From NCBI GenBank assembly GCA_914767715.1, contig OU612069.1, positions 5,766,001 through 5,830,000 of the forward strand: a DNA stretch of 64,000 nt, read 5' to 3'. The translations under genes and the position numbers were made by a program. A model generated the notes under the pieces. That model did no database searches. It was not told the origin of the DNA and saw nothing but the letters and a program-made list of their open reading frames with translations. The DNA comes from Membranipora membranacea (taxonomy: Eukaryota > Bryozoa > Gymnolaemata > Cheilostomatida > Membraniporidae). Positions 11,735 through 23,862 of this stretch are shown piece by piece (the first letter of the stretch is position 1; every line of letters begins with the position of its first letter).

Positions 11735-12340
11735 GTAACAACTGTTACAATATTTAATTTCCTTTTTTTTTACGGCATATACTTTTGAGAACTAAACGCC
11801 TTTAGCTAATATAATGGAGAAAGTGTAGCCTCGTATCTGACAATGCATTTCACAATGAAAAATAGAGCTGTATTGAAACCTTCAGCAGGTACTGATTTTT
11901 GTATTTGATCACTCACTCCCTGCAGCTGATGGGATTCCAAACTATCCACCTGTGTCCATTTTGCCCATGCGTCCTGTGCCCAACTGTTGGACACTGTTTG
12001 CGGGACAATCTGTACTGTACGTGTGTGGGCTGATGGGCAATTGGTTTTAATGGATGGACAGTTTTTTGCTGGACGGATAGACAAAACTGTATGGCCTTTT
12101 TTTCAGCTCCACCGACCTCTTCCGACTGGTGCTACATGAATATGCCTGGCGGCAAAGTGTTTTTCGACTGATCAATATAACAAGCCATCTGGGAAAGAGG
12201 TGTGTGTTGGGTAGTGCCCCTATACCATGAGCTGTTTAATAGACACAGAGGGGCAACAAAAAATTACATAGTATACCACCTGTATTATTGGACCTTATCG
12301 CGAAAGACCTAAATAGACCTAGATGAACATGCATGCAATT
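11735..12340 (+). repeat. Family B repeat, copy 2 (3' part)
   Basis: A second copy of the 3' half of B, beginning GGTGGTAACAACTG and ending CTAGATGAACATGCATGCAA. That end is shared with the copies at 21637 and 60315 and, inverted, at 19085. Confidence 0.6.
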
Positions 12341-12569
12341 GTTTTTTTGGCTTTCATAGGGTAAGATTGTCTAAAATCTTGCTCTGCTACGTACTAGCTT
12401 TATCATACATCAAGCCTATCTTCTGTTCAACCTCATATCATATCACACAGGGAATCACAGTACCTAATCATCGGTAATTGCTTGTTACTGGAGCGGAGCC
12501 AGGGTGTAGGCCGAAGCCTAGCAGTGATAGTATCAGCTCATACTGTATATCTTCTAACGATCGCTTGTC

Positions 12570-13101
12570 ATGGGACCAAAACTACGTTCGGACTCCACCA
12601 CCACGGATTTAAACATGCAGCAAATACTGGAGAGATTTGATGATAACAGAGAATACATGGGCAAGCAGTTCAACAAACTTAATGTCACCATCTCAAGCAT
12701 CTGCTATCGACTTGATGCTGTTAAATCCAAACAGACAGAGTATGAACAGGCGCTGACATTCTGTGTAGAGGAGATTGCGGATCTCAAGAAGGAATTAAAT
12801 GTATTGAAACAAACCCGACAACAGGAGGATGATGTCCTGAGATCCCAAATGTATGCCCTGGTACACGATCGTCACAAAAAATGGTGAAGATATAAATGGT
12901 GTGCGTGACTCCCTAGAAAGCACGCACAAAGAGAAGTCTTACCTCAATCTAGCATTATTTGGCATACCTGTTACACCACATGAACATTCCTGTGCTATCG
13001 TTACTATGCTAGCTACCAAAATGGAAGTCAGCATTACTGAAACAGCGTATCGTACCAAGAACAGAAACATTTACGTGAATAAGGGTAGTTACAGCCTTTG
13101 A
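12570..13101 (+). pseudogene. LINE ORF1 fragment (coiled coil), frameshifted
   Basis: The frame at 12570-12887 starts MGPKLRSDSTTTDLNMQQIL and forms a coiled coil (VKSKQTEYEQALTFCVEEIADLKKELNVLKQ), then DVLRSQMYAL. Sequence continues one frame over at 12853-13101 (LNLALFGIPVTPHEHSCAIVTMLATKMEVS...AYRTKN). Coiled coil followed by an RNA-binding-like segment is the layout of L1/CR1-type ORF1 proteins. The short frameshift near 12870 and the abrupt end show a dead fragment. Confidence 0.55.
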
Positions 13102-13631
13102 AATGGGGATTTTTCGCAAGTTTATCCAATATGAGATTTTTACCGCACTAGGGGCATTAGAGTCTCTAGTTTCCTAATGTGAAATCAGATTTTTGATTAC
13201 TGCACTAGTTTCAAAATAATCATCATATTATTTTGACACCATGTCTTTAGTCTGTTTCACAAAAATCTTGTGATTCATGCCATTTTGTCAAAGTTGGTAA
13301 TCAATTTCACCCTGCCCATTCTCAACCACTGTGAGGGAAAACCTTATCAAACTACATATCTATGGAATCCTCAAATTCTCAGCTGGTTAATGCCATGAAC
13401 TGTTACTATGTCACACCTACGAAAAGTGAGTTATTTGATTTGTCCTGGGTATGGATATATTTGCCTATGAGCCAATTACAGTTCAAAGATTATCATGGCC
13501 AATGGGCTAGCCTGTTAGAGAATAATGGACCAATTAGAACACACCTTGCTCAGCTGAATCATTGGAGTTATTTGTCATATTCAGTCACAGCTAGCAGATA
13601 AAAACCTCATCTTTTAATCTACAAATTCAAC
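13102..13631. other. Region upstream of the Mutator-like transposase
   Basis: No gene recognised. It may hold the 5' end of the Mutator-like element, but I could not find a matching inverted terminus on the other side. The short frame at 13362-13601 has no recognisable domain. Confidence 0.35.
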
Positions 13632-15357
13632 ATGCCTAGGCAAGCATCTCACTCAGTCATGTATGGGAAGAAGAAAAGAAAGAAAGTATTCTATGGTAAA
13701 CCCAAAAAGGATTCACAGGATGAACACGTAAGTAAGTTTCAGCAGGTTGAGTGAGTGGTACCGGAAAATCAGCCAACTGGCCAGAACTGCAATCTAGGAG
13801 TAGCTTACATGTCGCTATGTGATGTGATGTGATGTCACTAGCCAATGCCATCTCCAGTTGAAAAACATCAAACTGGAACATCTCATGGCAATTGCACACC
13901 AATAGTTTCCACTGCAAGAAGAAAATTGTTCTGTTGATGCTCTACTCCAACAACGTGTTAAGTACATTTAGTACAACTTCTATCCAGAACTACTGCTGGC
14001 AGTAGTCATGGATAGTAGTGTACATACTTTACAATGGTTCAATGTTGTTCTTCACTTGTTTTAGACTCCTACTCCACCAGTAGATGCAAGCGGCAGCGTA
14101 TCGACTGAGAGCGTCGCTGAACAACCGTCTACAAGCACATATACTATTCCAGCAGTATCATCAGAGACACCAACTACCAGTGATGCACCACACCAACCCT
14201 CTGAACTTGTAAAAGCTAACTACATAGAAGACGGACATGCACCAGCTGATGCTGAAGTTGTAGACATTGCTGTCAGCTTTGATGGCACATGGCACAAACG
14301 TGGCCATACCTCCCGTACAGGTATTGTTTTTAGCCGTGGACATTCTAACCGGGTTGGTTGTAGACTTTGAAGTCATGTCCAATTTCTGCCTGATATGCAA
14401 GCGGGAGAAGGCGAAAGAAGACTCCAGAAGCCTGAGAAGTCTTCAGCAATTTATGGCAACGCATGATGCTGTATGTGATCGCAACCGGAATAGTTCTAGT
14501 AATGCGATGGAGGTAGCTGCTGCAGAAATCATCTGGAACATTCTAAGAACGGACCGCTCCGCTACATCACTATGTTGAGCGATGGGGATAGTAAAGGATA
14601 TAGTGCAGTGCTAAAGTCCGATCCTTATGACATCGCTATCAAGAAGGAGGAGTGCATAAACCGTGTAGCCAAGAGACTCATACACGGCCTGGAGTCCCTG
14701 AAGAAAAAGAGTACTGAGTCTTTGGGTGGTAGAGACGCCATTCCCAACAATGCAGGTGATATAGATGCGATGAAGAATGCTATCATGGCCGCACCATATC
14801 ACGTTACATCAACTGATGATGAACCAGACCATCGTTACTGTCCCACTGATGGTTGGTGCTGATTTAAAAATCCAAAAATGAAGAAATCAAAACCTGATCT
14901 TCCGAAAGAAATGTTAGAGTTGCTTGATAGTTGCTCATGCTGCGGAACTCAAAACGCCAATGAGAGCCTGAACGGTAAGACATGGCGCAAATATCCTAAA
15001 ACACAGTGGGCTGGAAGACCGTCAGTACAGATGGCAGCTATTGTTGGAGTCATGACTTTCGACGCTGGTGAAGGAGGGGTGCGTAGAATCCTTGATCGCT
15101 TTGGTCTCTTGGCTGATGAGAAGGTTGAAGAACATGCTGAGAGGAAGGATTTGAAGCGACTAAAACGTGAGGCTGTCACCAGCGGCCAGCAGAAAGATAG
15201 ACGTCATCGCCAGGTCAGTGAACGACAGCGACAAGTACAGAAGGAGGGAGTGACATATGCTGCTGCAGATTTGGTGCATAAGGTGAGAATACATGGCCAT
15301 AAGCATAAATCTTATGTTTGCATAAACAAAGATAAAATCTGCTTTGTAGATAGTTAG
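13632..15357 (+). pseudogene. Decayed Mutator-like (MULE) transposase
   Basis: Exon 1 at 13632-13727 starts MPRQASHSVMYGKKKRKK and ends at a GTAAGT donor. Exon 2 starts at 14065 after TTGTTTTAG in the same phase and reads through VVDIAVSFDGTWHKRGHTSRTG (first catalytic-Asp region). A frameshift near 14320 moves the frame to VDILTGLVVDFEVMSNFCLICKR and SSNAMEV. A stop at 14577-14579, a shift to MLSDGDSKGYSAV (second Asp motif), a probable internal deletion near 14740, and a stop near 14860 follow. The C-terminal part (QNANESLNGKTWRKYPK) runs in the frame of 14878-15357. SFDGTW and SDGDSKGYSAV are typical of invertebrate Mutator-like transposases. Not functional. Confidence 0.75.
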
Positions 15358-16291
15358 TCTTACTATGAGCTGGGTAACATACAAGTCAATAACATGGTAT
15401 GAGAATGAGTTAGACAGTCAAAAGTAGTCCAAAACAGATTTTATTGATTCAGCATGATCTAGGAAAAACTTATTTATGTCTCTATACACTTGAAATACTT
15501 GAATTTGACGATTGCAAATAGTTTTGGCGTTTTTTAGACGCGTTTTTCTCAGTTCGGTGTTTTTGCTGATTTTAGATGATGACGAGCGCTACCAGGAGGG
15601 AGAAAGAAGATGATGGAGTGACTTGACATGTTCTTCTAGATCATAATTTTGTGTAGAATGGCCTGAGTGAATCACATTTTTGTATTTGTTGTTATTTTCT
15701 CTCTATTTCTGGTTTTGTGTACCCCCCTCATGCTTCCGAAACTGTGTTTGACACTCATGAGAATAATTCTTCAATGACAAGCAAAGCTGAAGTTTTTTCC
15801 ACTTGATCCATTATTACATCTGTTTGCTTCCATTTTATTATAAGTTTAAGACCATGAGAACTGATAAAAAAGTGGAAAATAAAAAATCGTGATCAGAGTT
15901 GTTGCCCCTTGTCTTACTGAATTACATGACAAATAATTGACCTAGAGTGCTGAAATTTCTCTCAGAAGTGTCTCATAACATCATCATACAGCTCACAAAA
16001 TTTCAGCAACCTAGCTTTTATAGAACTCATTTTCCCAAATTGGCTGTATCTAGACAATAGTTATATAATGCAAGAAAACAACTCCAGACGAGAGAAATCA
16101 CCTGGGCCTGGGCCTGGGCCTGGATCTTCGGTGGCCAGCGTCGGCAGCATGGAGGATTGACTTCTGGAACAGGATTACCCAAACTCTAGTCTCGGACTAT
16201 CTGGCACTTCCTTTTTTTTACCGTTTTTCATTTTCTAAATTTTAATTACTTAGACAATAAACAGAGAACAAACAAAAAAAAACCGAAAGAA
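15358..16291. other. Non-coding stretch after the MULE
   Basis: AT-rich, no gene recognised. It may include the 3' flank of the Mutator-like element, but no terminal inverted repeat was found. It contains the hexamer repeat at 16101-16123. Confidence 0.4.
16101..16123. repeat. GGGCCT hexamer tandem repeat
   Basis: Three to four tandem CTGGGC units in an otherwise AT-rich region. Confidence 0.6.
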
Positions 16292-18683
16292 AATGGCTGG
16301 TTCATGCCACAAATTTAATATTAAAAAACCGACCATTGCATCCTCAAATTAACTATATGGCACTTAGATGTACTTCTTGTGTCGCACTTATTTACAGAAT
16401 AATAGAGGAATGATTGACAATGACGGCAGATACTCCCATTGATATGTCATAGGACTGATCAGTTTAAACATTCCTCCATCTCTTGTCAACATTTTGTGTA
16501 GCTCACTTCTTTTTGCAATAATTGATTTAGGTTTCATATATTGCCAATGCAACGTCAATCGAACCGAATCACAATATATTGAAGCAGAATTTTAGAAACA
16601 AGTCTTTGAGTTGGTCAATCACTTATTTTCTCTTGACATACTCATTCAAGAACAAAATACTGCAGCCTGTCTAGTAATCCTGTATAAGGAGAGAAAGTTA
16701 TGATACTGTTGAGATATTTGAATACTAGATGCATAAAACTGACAAAAAGAGAGGGCAATGTTAATTATAAAAGGTCCAGTTATGCCTATTCTCTTTACAT
16801 GAGAGCTCCAATTCAGAGTCGATCAATGGAACTTAAAAGATGATCAATTTTGAATTTTGTGCACGATGAATATTGCTAATATTGTTGAATTGTTAATATC
16901 GAATTGTAATATAATTGCATTTTCCTTGCGCCTAATTGAATCGATGATGCACTAACTAAATTATTTGCATTTAGTTTTCCTCAAAGGAAAGTTGGTGTAA
17001 TGGGGTCAGACCAATGGTTGTCCTGACCTCTTTTTGCGTTGCTAAGGGAAGCGCATCTCGCTTACTCAAAGGTACTATTGTTGCAAGCATCTGACTCACA
17101 TGTTTATTTCAGATATTCAAAGGTATTTCTAGTGATGCAAGTTACGTGATTCGGATGCGAAACTCAATCTATAATTGCTGACTAAAAATATAGACTTAAC
17201 ATGTAAATATAAATGCGTAATTAAACTTGTTTTCTAGTGATGCGTGTTATGCGATTCAATTTATCAATCCATAGTGACATTTCACTCCATCCACAAAAAA
17301 TGTGGAATATTCACTAGCTTTAGCTTCTGACTGGTATAATTGTGATGCACTGATACTGAATGCATCAAAGACAGATTTTATGACAGTCTCCTATTTTGAT
17401 TTTGAGTTGATTTTCTCTAAATAATTTTTCAGGGCATGTTGTCCTCAAACATTCTGACAAATTTAAATATTTAGAAGTAATTTTATATGAGATTTGAATC
17501 CCAAATTCAATAAGATTAAACAAAACCTAACCAAGTCATAGCAAACTTTAAGAGAAATCACCATACTCAGAGGGAACAAACTAATTGTACAAGAAATCTG
17601 ATATACTACTGTTGCAAGCATCTGACTCACCTCTCTGGAAGGCCAGTTAATCCACAGTTAGCCACATCTATAATCTTCAATGATGGAATTTCCCCCAATC
17701 CTGCAGGTAATGTCTGTAGGCCTTTATTGAAACGAACATTTAACAATTCCAGTCCTGGCAGTTTGCAGATGCTGTGGTGGATAAATAACAGAATGTTAAA
17801 ATACCATGCAATACTGCTTGTCACTGGATGGAGCAAACACAATTGAGCAACGCATTCTATTTATAGGAGAAAGTTTCAGATTGATCAATTACACATGTAA
17901 GTTGTAACTATCAGATATAGATAAATGTATGAATTTTAAACCCCAGGACAAAGAAATTAAATGAAACCTATCCAATTCATAGCAAACTTTGAGAGAAAAT
18001 GTAAGTTTTTGAATAAAACCTTAGCTACAGTCGTGTACACAGGGTAAATAAAACCAAAGATTGAATATAACGTTATTGCTCTAATTGATATATCTAGATG
18101 AGTCCTGAGAGTCGATAGAGTTAGAAGTCATAAGGCACCTTTTTTGTGTAGAATAAGTAAACTTTTCTACTACATAATACTTGTATTTTATTCTTCTTCT
18201 TCTAAAAATTTTTTGTAATTTTTGTAATCTCTGTATTTTTATGTCTTCCTAGTAGTTCCAACACACTTTCATTATTTATTCTTCTAAAAGAAATTCTTGC
18301 TACCCTGGTTATGGACCATATTCCCTTGACTTATTAACACTACCAGAATGAATATGGGATATATATAGGTGATTATGTGAGCATTGTTTTAAACAAGGTT
18401 TTATCCCCGTTGAGCCATATTACTTGTCGCAGGTTGCAAGATTATATATTACAAAGTTAGAAGATATCCATAGGTTGGTTGTCCCAAATGCCAATAATAC
18501 TGATAATTCTATGGCATAAAATAATTAAATTGAAAATGGCAATCAGTTGCCACCACTCTGGAAATTATTTTGCATATCTTTTTCAGCATATCAACAACAC
18601 TCTGAATCATCGAAATGAAAAATATAGTCTGTTGTGGCTGGCCGGTGGCTTTATTTTTGGGTGCCTAATGCTGTTTGCTGTAT
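16292..18683. repeat. R unit, copy 1 (R1), carrying an LRR exon
   Basis: A block of about 2.4 kb that recurs as R2 (21638-22513 joined to 54290-56625). Shared landmarks: GGCTGGTTCATGCCACAAA at the start, CAGAGTCGATCAATG, GTTTTCCTCAAAGGAAAGTT, degenerate LINE reverse-transcriptase text near 17330-17400, the 141-nt LRR exon, and the frame with NNTLNHRNEKYSLLWLAGGFIF near the end. It is either a segmental duplication that copied an LRR exon with its introns, or a repeat that picked the exon up. Confidence 0.6.
17631..17771 (-). CDS. LRR exon (two leucine-rich repeats)
   Basis: A 141-nt exon on the minus strand with acceptor CCACAG (AG at 17772-17773) and donor GTGAGT beginning at 17630. Read in phase 2 it gives S-ICKLPGLELLNVRFNKGLQTLPAGLGEIPSLKIIDVANCGLTGLPE. 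The same phase and same start (CATC after AG) as the ROC exon at 6060 would let it splice in frame to that exon. It may be an upstream exon of the Roco gene or a duplicated orphan. Confidence 0.6.
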
Positions 18684-19084
18684 TCATCTGCGATTGGCCC
18701 TTGCTTTGCGCTAAGTCAAAAATGGGGAAAACTTCAATCATGTCTGATTAACTATCTATGAATGAATAAGATATCAAGATATCAATAAAAAAGTAAAAAC
18801 TAACTTTAATTGATTTTGATGACTTGCCTAATTAATCAGGCCATAGATGCCGGTGGTCAAAACACAACTACAACGATTTTATTAACGGACGGCAGCAGAT
18901 TGAGGGCTTTTTACACTGATCAGTTTTATGACATAATAATGGGAATACCTGCTGTTATTGTCACTTATTCCCCTCTTTGTCTAAACAAGTGTAACACAAG
19001 AAGTACGTCTAAGTGCCGTGTAGTAAATGTGAAAATGCTTGCTTGCTATGATTGGGTTTTTGAATTCAAGCTAGAACATGAACC
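18684..19084. other. Unassigned stretch with an open frame
   Basis: The frame at 18810-19109 (plus) encodes 99 residues with no recognised domain and overlaps the end of the inverted B copy. Nothing else is supported. Confidence 0.3.
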
Positions 19085-19725
19085 AGTCATTGCATGCATG
19101 CTCATCTAAGTCTAGTTAGGTCTGCTCAAATAAGGGTCAGTAATACAGGTGGTGTTTTAAAATATTTTGTCATTACAGTCATCATACAAGAGCAATCTTG
19201 CTATTTAGAGCACTGGACTGCTCCAAATTTGTGTAAATTTTACACGGGCTCTAGCATCTCTTCTTGTGGATGAAGACTGTTAACTGGCACATACAATGTC
19301 TTAATTTAAGCTGTTTTCAGGATAATGTCAACTAGGCACCATGCTAGCAACAATGAAATTTCACTAGGGGCCAGTCGGTAAAGACTTCGGATCAAGCTGA
19401 AGACGTTGGGAATTCCGTTTTGACTATCCGCCCATGCCTGTTCAGCAAAATTTGTCTGTCCATTAAAACAAGTTGCCCTTCCGTCTATACCGGTCCAGTA
19501 AAGGTTGTCCCCCCCCACCTGACGATCGGGTATCCTGTCAGCCACTTACCTGGTGGTGAGTGCTTAAAGACAAAAATCAACATTAACTAAAGGTATCAAC
19601 ACAGCTTGATATTTCATTGAATCATTGAACTGCCAGATGTGCCGCTACACTTTCTGAATTTTATGAACTAACGCAGTTTCTCTCTCAAAAATATTTACAA
19701 AAACAGAAAGACAAAATAATTACTG
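19085..19725 (-). repeat. Family B repeat, inverted copy
   Basis: Reverse complement of the 3' part of B. Its reverse reading matches 59640-60310 closely, including CTTGATCCGAAG, GGTGCCTAGTTGACAT and the terminal GAGCATGCATGCAATG. The open frames at 19306-19545 (minus) and 59800-60096 (plus) are the same repeat text and are not evidence of a gene. Confidence 0.65.
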
Positions 19726-19805
19726 TCACAGGAATTTATTTGATCTCAACCAAATATTGTATGCGGTACATGCTTGGCACTGAATAATATAAGAAAATAT
19801 GACTG

Positions 19806-21637
19806 TGTATACAGAAGCTTTCTGTATTAGCTGAATGATTACTGAAAATAAGCGAAGGCTCTCAAAAATTATTGATCATACTAATCTGTGAGTTTCCCTT
19901 GTACAGAGACAGCTAGAGATTGACAGTTGTAACATCAGAAAATGCGGCGGTGTTTCTTAGATCAATTAATCATTGATATACAGGCAGCTGAATAGAGTGC
20001 TATATTGTGGATATAAGGTCGATTGTATGATGAGATGGATCTTGACGAAAAACTTCCTCAGAAATTTATCCCCCGTGCCTTACAAAATTATGCTCATTAT
20101 CTACCTCCAGAGGTATCTTTCAATTAATCCTAATTAAAAGATGTTTTATTGGGCCTCGCGAAATATTAAGATAATGAAAATAAAAACTTTCGTATTGTCT
20201 TAAAAATTAGTTATTGATAGATCATTGAACTGAGGAAATTCTAAGTTGACTTCCTTGCAGAAAAGGATGTCGAATAACTCTATTTTAGGGTACAAGTTTT
20301 TCGTATTTCATAGGAATCGGCTACATTTTGATTATTACTACGGGATAATACACCCTTAGCATTGTACTTTTGAACTTAATAAAACTGGATGGTATTGGAA
20401 ATCTCAGATTATCATAATATTCACCGGACGTAATTGGTTTGGCAGATCAAGCAAAATCAAGTTAGCCTACATTGCCATACAGAGCAGCACCAACTTTTCT
20501 TGCACCAATAAACAGCGGCCAGAGGCTGTGAATATCATCCTGAAACTCTATTGATTTGATGACTGCTGGCCAAGTTATACCTAGGGTATATCGCTGTCTA
20601 GGCCTATTGATATTTTCAATCAAAAAATATTTCTTGCCAAAGAAATGTGTTATTATTTTAATTACCAAATTATGGATTTACAAGCATTTTCAAGTGGGTG
20701 ATGTGGAGTGTAGGTCAACACAAATATTTTCCTGAATTGATATTGAAAACAATATTATTGTGCTATGATTATTAGAGTAATGTACGGCTTTCGGTTGGTA
20801 AATGTGTCTTTCCCTTATTTAAGCCTGCATGGCAATCATAATAATTCCATCCTTAACAGCATGATTAGATTTTTGGCAATTGTGAGGACACAACTCCTAT
20901 TTCAGCAATATGTGGGTGTAGACTTGTGATATAGAAAGTGGTGTGAACTTGATATGTGCTGCCCAAAATTATTATTATTTTTATTTATAGTGATATTCAT
21001 TGTTTATTTGAGCCCACTGTTATATATTAAATGCAATTATTTTCTGTTACATAGATTATGGGCCTGCCTGCCAGCATGTCCAACAATCAACCAACCTAAT
21101 CAGGTGGTAACAATTTAAAATAAACTCTTTAGCTCATATAATCGAGAAAGTGTAGCCTCGTATCTGACAGTGCATTTTACAATGAAAAATTGAGCTGTAT
21201 TGAAACCTTCAGCAGGTACTGATCTTTGTATTTGATCACTAACTCACTGCAGCTGATGGAATTCCAAACTATCCACCTGTGTCCATGCGTCCTGTGCCCA
21301 TCTGTTTGACACTGTTGGCGGGACAACCTGTACTGGACGGGTATGGGCTGACGGGCAATTTGTTTTAATGGATGGACAGGTTATTGCTGGACGGATAGAC
21401 AAAATGGTCAGGTCAATTTTTTCAGCTCCATCTACTTCTTCTGACTGACGCTAAATATAATCACTTGGCGGCAAAGTGTTTTGGGACTGATCAATTTAGC
21501 AAGCCATCTGGGAAAGAGGTGTCTGTTGTGTAGTGCCCCTATTCCAGGGGCAACAAAAAATTACATAGTATACCACCTGTATTATTGGACCTTATCGGAA
21601 AAGACCTAAATAGACCTAGATGAACATGCATGCAATG
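19806..21637 (+). repeat. Family B repeat, long copy
   Basis: The longest readable copy. It starts near GTATACAGAAGCTTTCTG (also at 62270) and ends CTAGATGAACATGCATGCAA before the R2 unit begins. The inverted copy at 19085 and this copy lie head to head, leaving an inverted-repeat arrangement. Confidence 0.6.
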
Positions 21638-22513
21638 GCTGGTTCATGCCACAAACTTAAAATTAAAAAGCCGATCATTGCATCCTCATACTAACTATAG
21701 ATGTATTTCTTGTGTCACACTCATTTAGAGGATAATAGAGGAATGATTGACAATAACAGCAGATACTCATATTGATATGTCATAGGTCTGATCAGTTTAA
21801 ACATTCCTCCATCTCTAGTCAACATTTTGTGAAGCTCACTTCTTTCTGCAATCATTGATTTAAGTTTCATATTTGTTGCCAATGCAAAGCAGTCTTTTAG
21901 AAACAAGTCTTTGATTTGGTCAATCACTTATTTTCTCTTGACATACTCATTTAAGGTCAAAATACTGCAGCCTGTCTAGCAATTCTGGATAAGGAGGGCA
22001 AGTTGTTATACTGTGGAGAACATTTGAATACTAGATGCATAAAAATAACAAAAAGAGAAGGCAATGTTAATTATAAATGTCCAGTTATGTCTATTCACTT
22101 TACATGAGAGCTCCAATTCAGAGTCGATCAATGAAACTTAATAGATGATCAATTTTGAATTGTGTGCATGATAAATATTGCTAATATTGTTAAATTGTTA
22201 ATAGTTGATCGTAATATAATTGCATATGTGTGTGCTTTCATTTTCTTTACGCCTAATTAAATCGATTATGCGACAACAAAATTATTTGCACTTAAAACCG
22301 GATTTGCCAATTTTAAGTTTTCCTCAAAGGAAAGTTATGTTTCTCTCGACCTACTCATTCGAGAACAAAATACTGCAGCCTGTATAGCGATCCTGTATAA
22401 GGAGTGCAAGTGGTGATGCTGTTGAGATTATTTGCATACTAGATGCATAAAAATGACCAAAGGAGAAGGCAATGTTAATTATAAAATGTCCAGTTATGTC
22501 TATTCCCTTTACA
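21638..22513. repeat. R unit, copy 2 (R2), 5' part with internal tandem duplication
   Basis: Matches 16292-17000. Within it, a segment of about 400 bp (from CTCTTGACATACTCATT near 21935 to GGAAAGTTA near 22337) is repeated: the second copy starts at 22338 and is cut at about 22513 by the LINE. It resumes after the LINE poly(A) tail at 54286 (GAGCTCCAATTCAGAGTCG). Confidence 0.6.
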
Positions 22514-22616
22514 TCTTTTTTGTTGTGAGTGACGTCATGCTAGACAGTCGGGTGTGAAAAGTTCTCTTCAGAATTTTCTCATAAATAACCAAAATTTGAC
22601 AATAACAACACCTCAC

Positions 22617-23839
22617 ATGAGTCATACTAAGAAGAAGAGAGGATACGCATTCTATGCTGTTGCCACAGGAAAGACAATAGGTATTTTTAAAAACTGGCTT
22701 AAATGTAACGACTCAGTGAATAAAGTCAGTGGTGCATCATTCAAGGGTTTTCGCACCCTTGAAAATGCTGAGCGATATTTGAACAAGGCAGGAGTACAAT
22801 GTACCTGGGTAGATTTTGAGCAGGAGTATGTTGACGCATTGGACGAGCTAGAAAGCAGCAAGTCAAGAAGTAGATCGCCATTGAAGGGTATCATCAACAA
22901 AAACTTTGATATTGGTAATAGTACCTCAGACACTGGTATTTGTACCTTTAATAAATCATCTCATCAAGCACCAACAATGACTACATCGGAGTGTACTAAT
23001 TGTAAGTAACTGGCACTCCAAGTCAAAACCTTAACGAGTGATGTCGCATACTTGCGAAAAACATTGGAACTCTTAGAAGGGAAATACAGTGATAACACCG
23101 TAAACATAGAAAAAAAAGTGTCATGTTTAGGAGAGGACATAAAATTCCTATCTTCAGAGATGAAGAGCATGACAGATGAGTTGAAAAATCATAAAGTCCT
23201 CGCCTCTGATGTGCTCAAACGTAATATCGTACACCAGAACACCAGGAGCAACACCGAAAAAAAGATGAGCCAATTCAATGGCGGAGAGAACAAACGAAAT
23301 ATAATAACCAAAATAAAACAACATTTATCTTCAACTGTAAGAAATGTATTGTTCTTCATAACTTGGCACGACCGCAAGAAATAGAAGAAGATGAAATAAG
23401 ATTGCACTTGTGCAAAGGTTTTGGACCAATGGATATTACAATTATAAACAAATATCAATTTAGTAGAGAATACCCGGATAGGTGTAAGTTTATCATACAA
23501 ATTGAAGATGATACACAGAGAACACGTATAATTGAAGGCTGGAAAACTAATTTCCTTGGTGGATCATCAATGAGGCACACTGTAGCTAAGCCTACAAACA
23601 TCCTGATTGTCCCTAATTTGCCATTGGCATTTGGAGAAGAGGACATTTTGAGAGATGTCAACCATGAATTTAGAGCACTTTGCGTCAAGAGACTGAGGGA
23701 TAGAGATGACAGACCACTACGTGCCATCAGTATCCAGTTCCAGTCGGAGAATGAGACGAAGAAAGCTATGGAGATAGGGAAAATCGAATTCCCGTTGAAT
23801 GTACAATATTATACTATCATTGAAATCACCAGGAGATAA
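22617..23839 (+). pseudogene. LINE ORF1 with RNase H1-type hybrid-binding domain and coiled coil
   Basis: Starts MSHTKKKRGYAFYAVATGKTIGIF. Residues about 9-60 (YAVATGKTIGIFKNWLKCN...FKGFRTLENAERYL) match the RNase H1 N-terminal / caulimovirus viroplasmin fold, which binds RNA-DNA hybrids. TAA at 23008 interrupts the frame (TNCK stop LALQVKTL), after which the same frame continues as a coiled coil to about 23380. The rest lies in another frame (23363-23839: PQEIEEDEIRLHLCKGFG to the stop), an RNA-binding-like C-terminal segment. It would bind the retrotransposon RNA. Broken by one nonsense codon and one frameshift. Confidence 0.65.
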
Positions 23840-23862
23840 AAGGAACACAGCAAGACATATAG

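Noticed and set aside
9785-12340. Helitron
   Set aside because: No clear TC start or CTRR-plus-hairpin end, and no RepHel coding sequence; class left open.
13102-16291. Terminal inverted repeats for the Mutator-like element
   Set aside because: The candidate left end (GGGGATTTTTCGC) has no matching right end that I could find.
19306-19545. Conserved protein shared with 59800-60096
   Set aside because: The similarity is that of a repeat family (B). Nearby copies of the same stretch lack the frame.
22638-22800. Plant-virus (caulimovirus) insertion
   Set aside because: The viroplasmin-like domain is short and sits in a LINE ORF1; no viral genes surround it.
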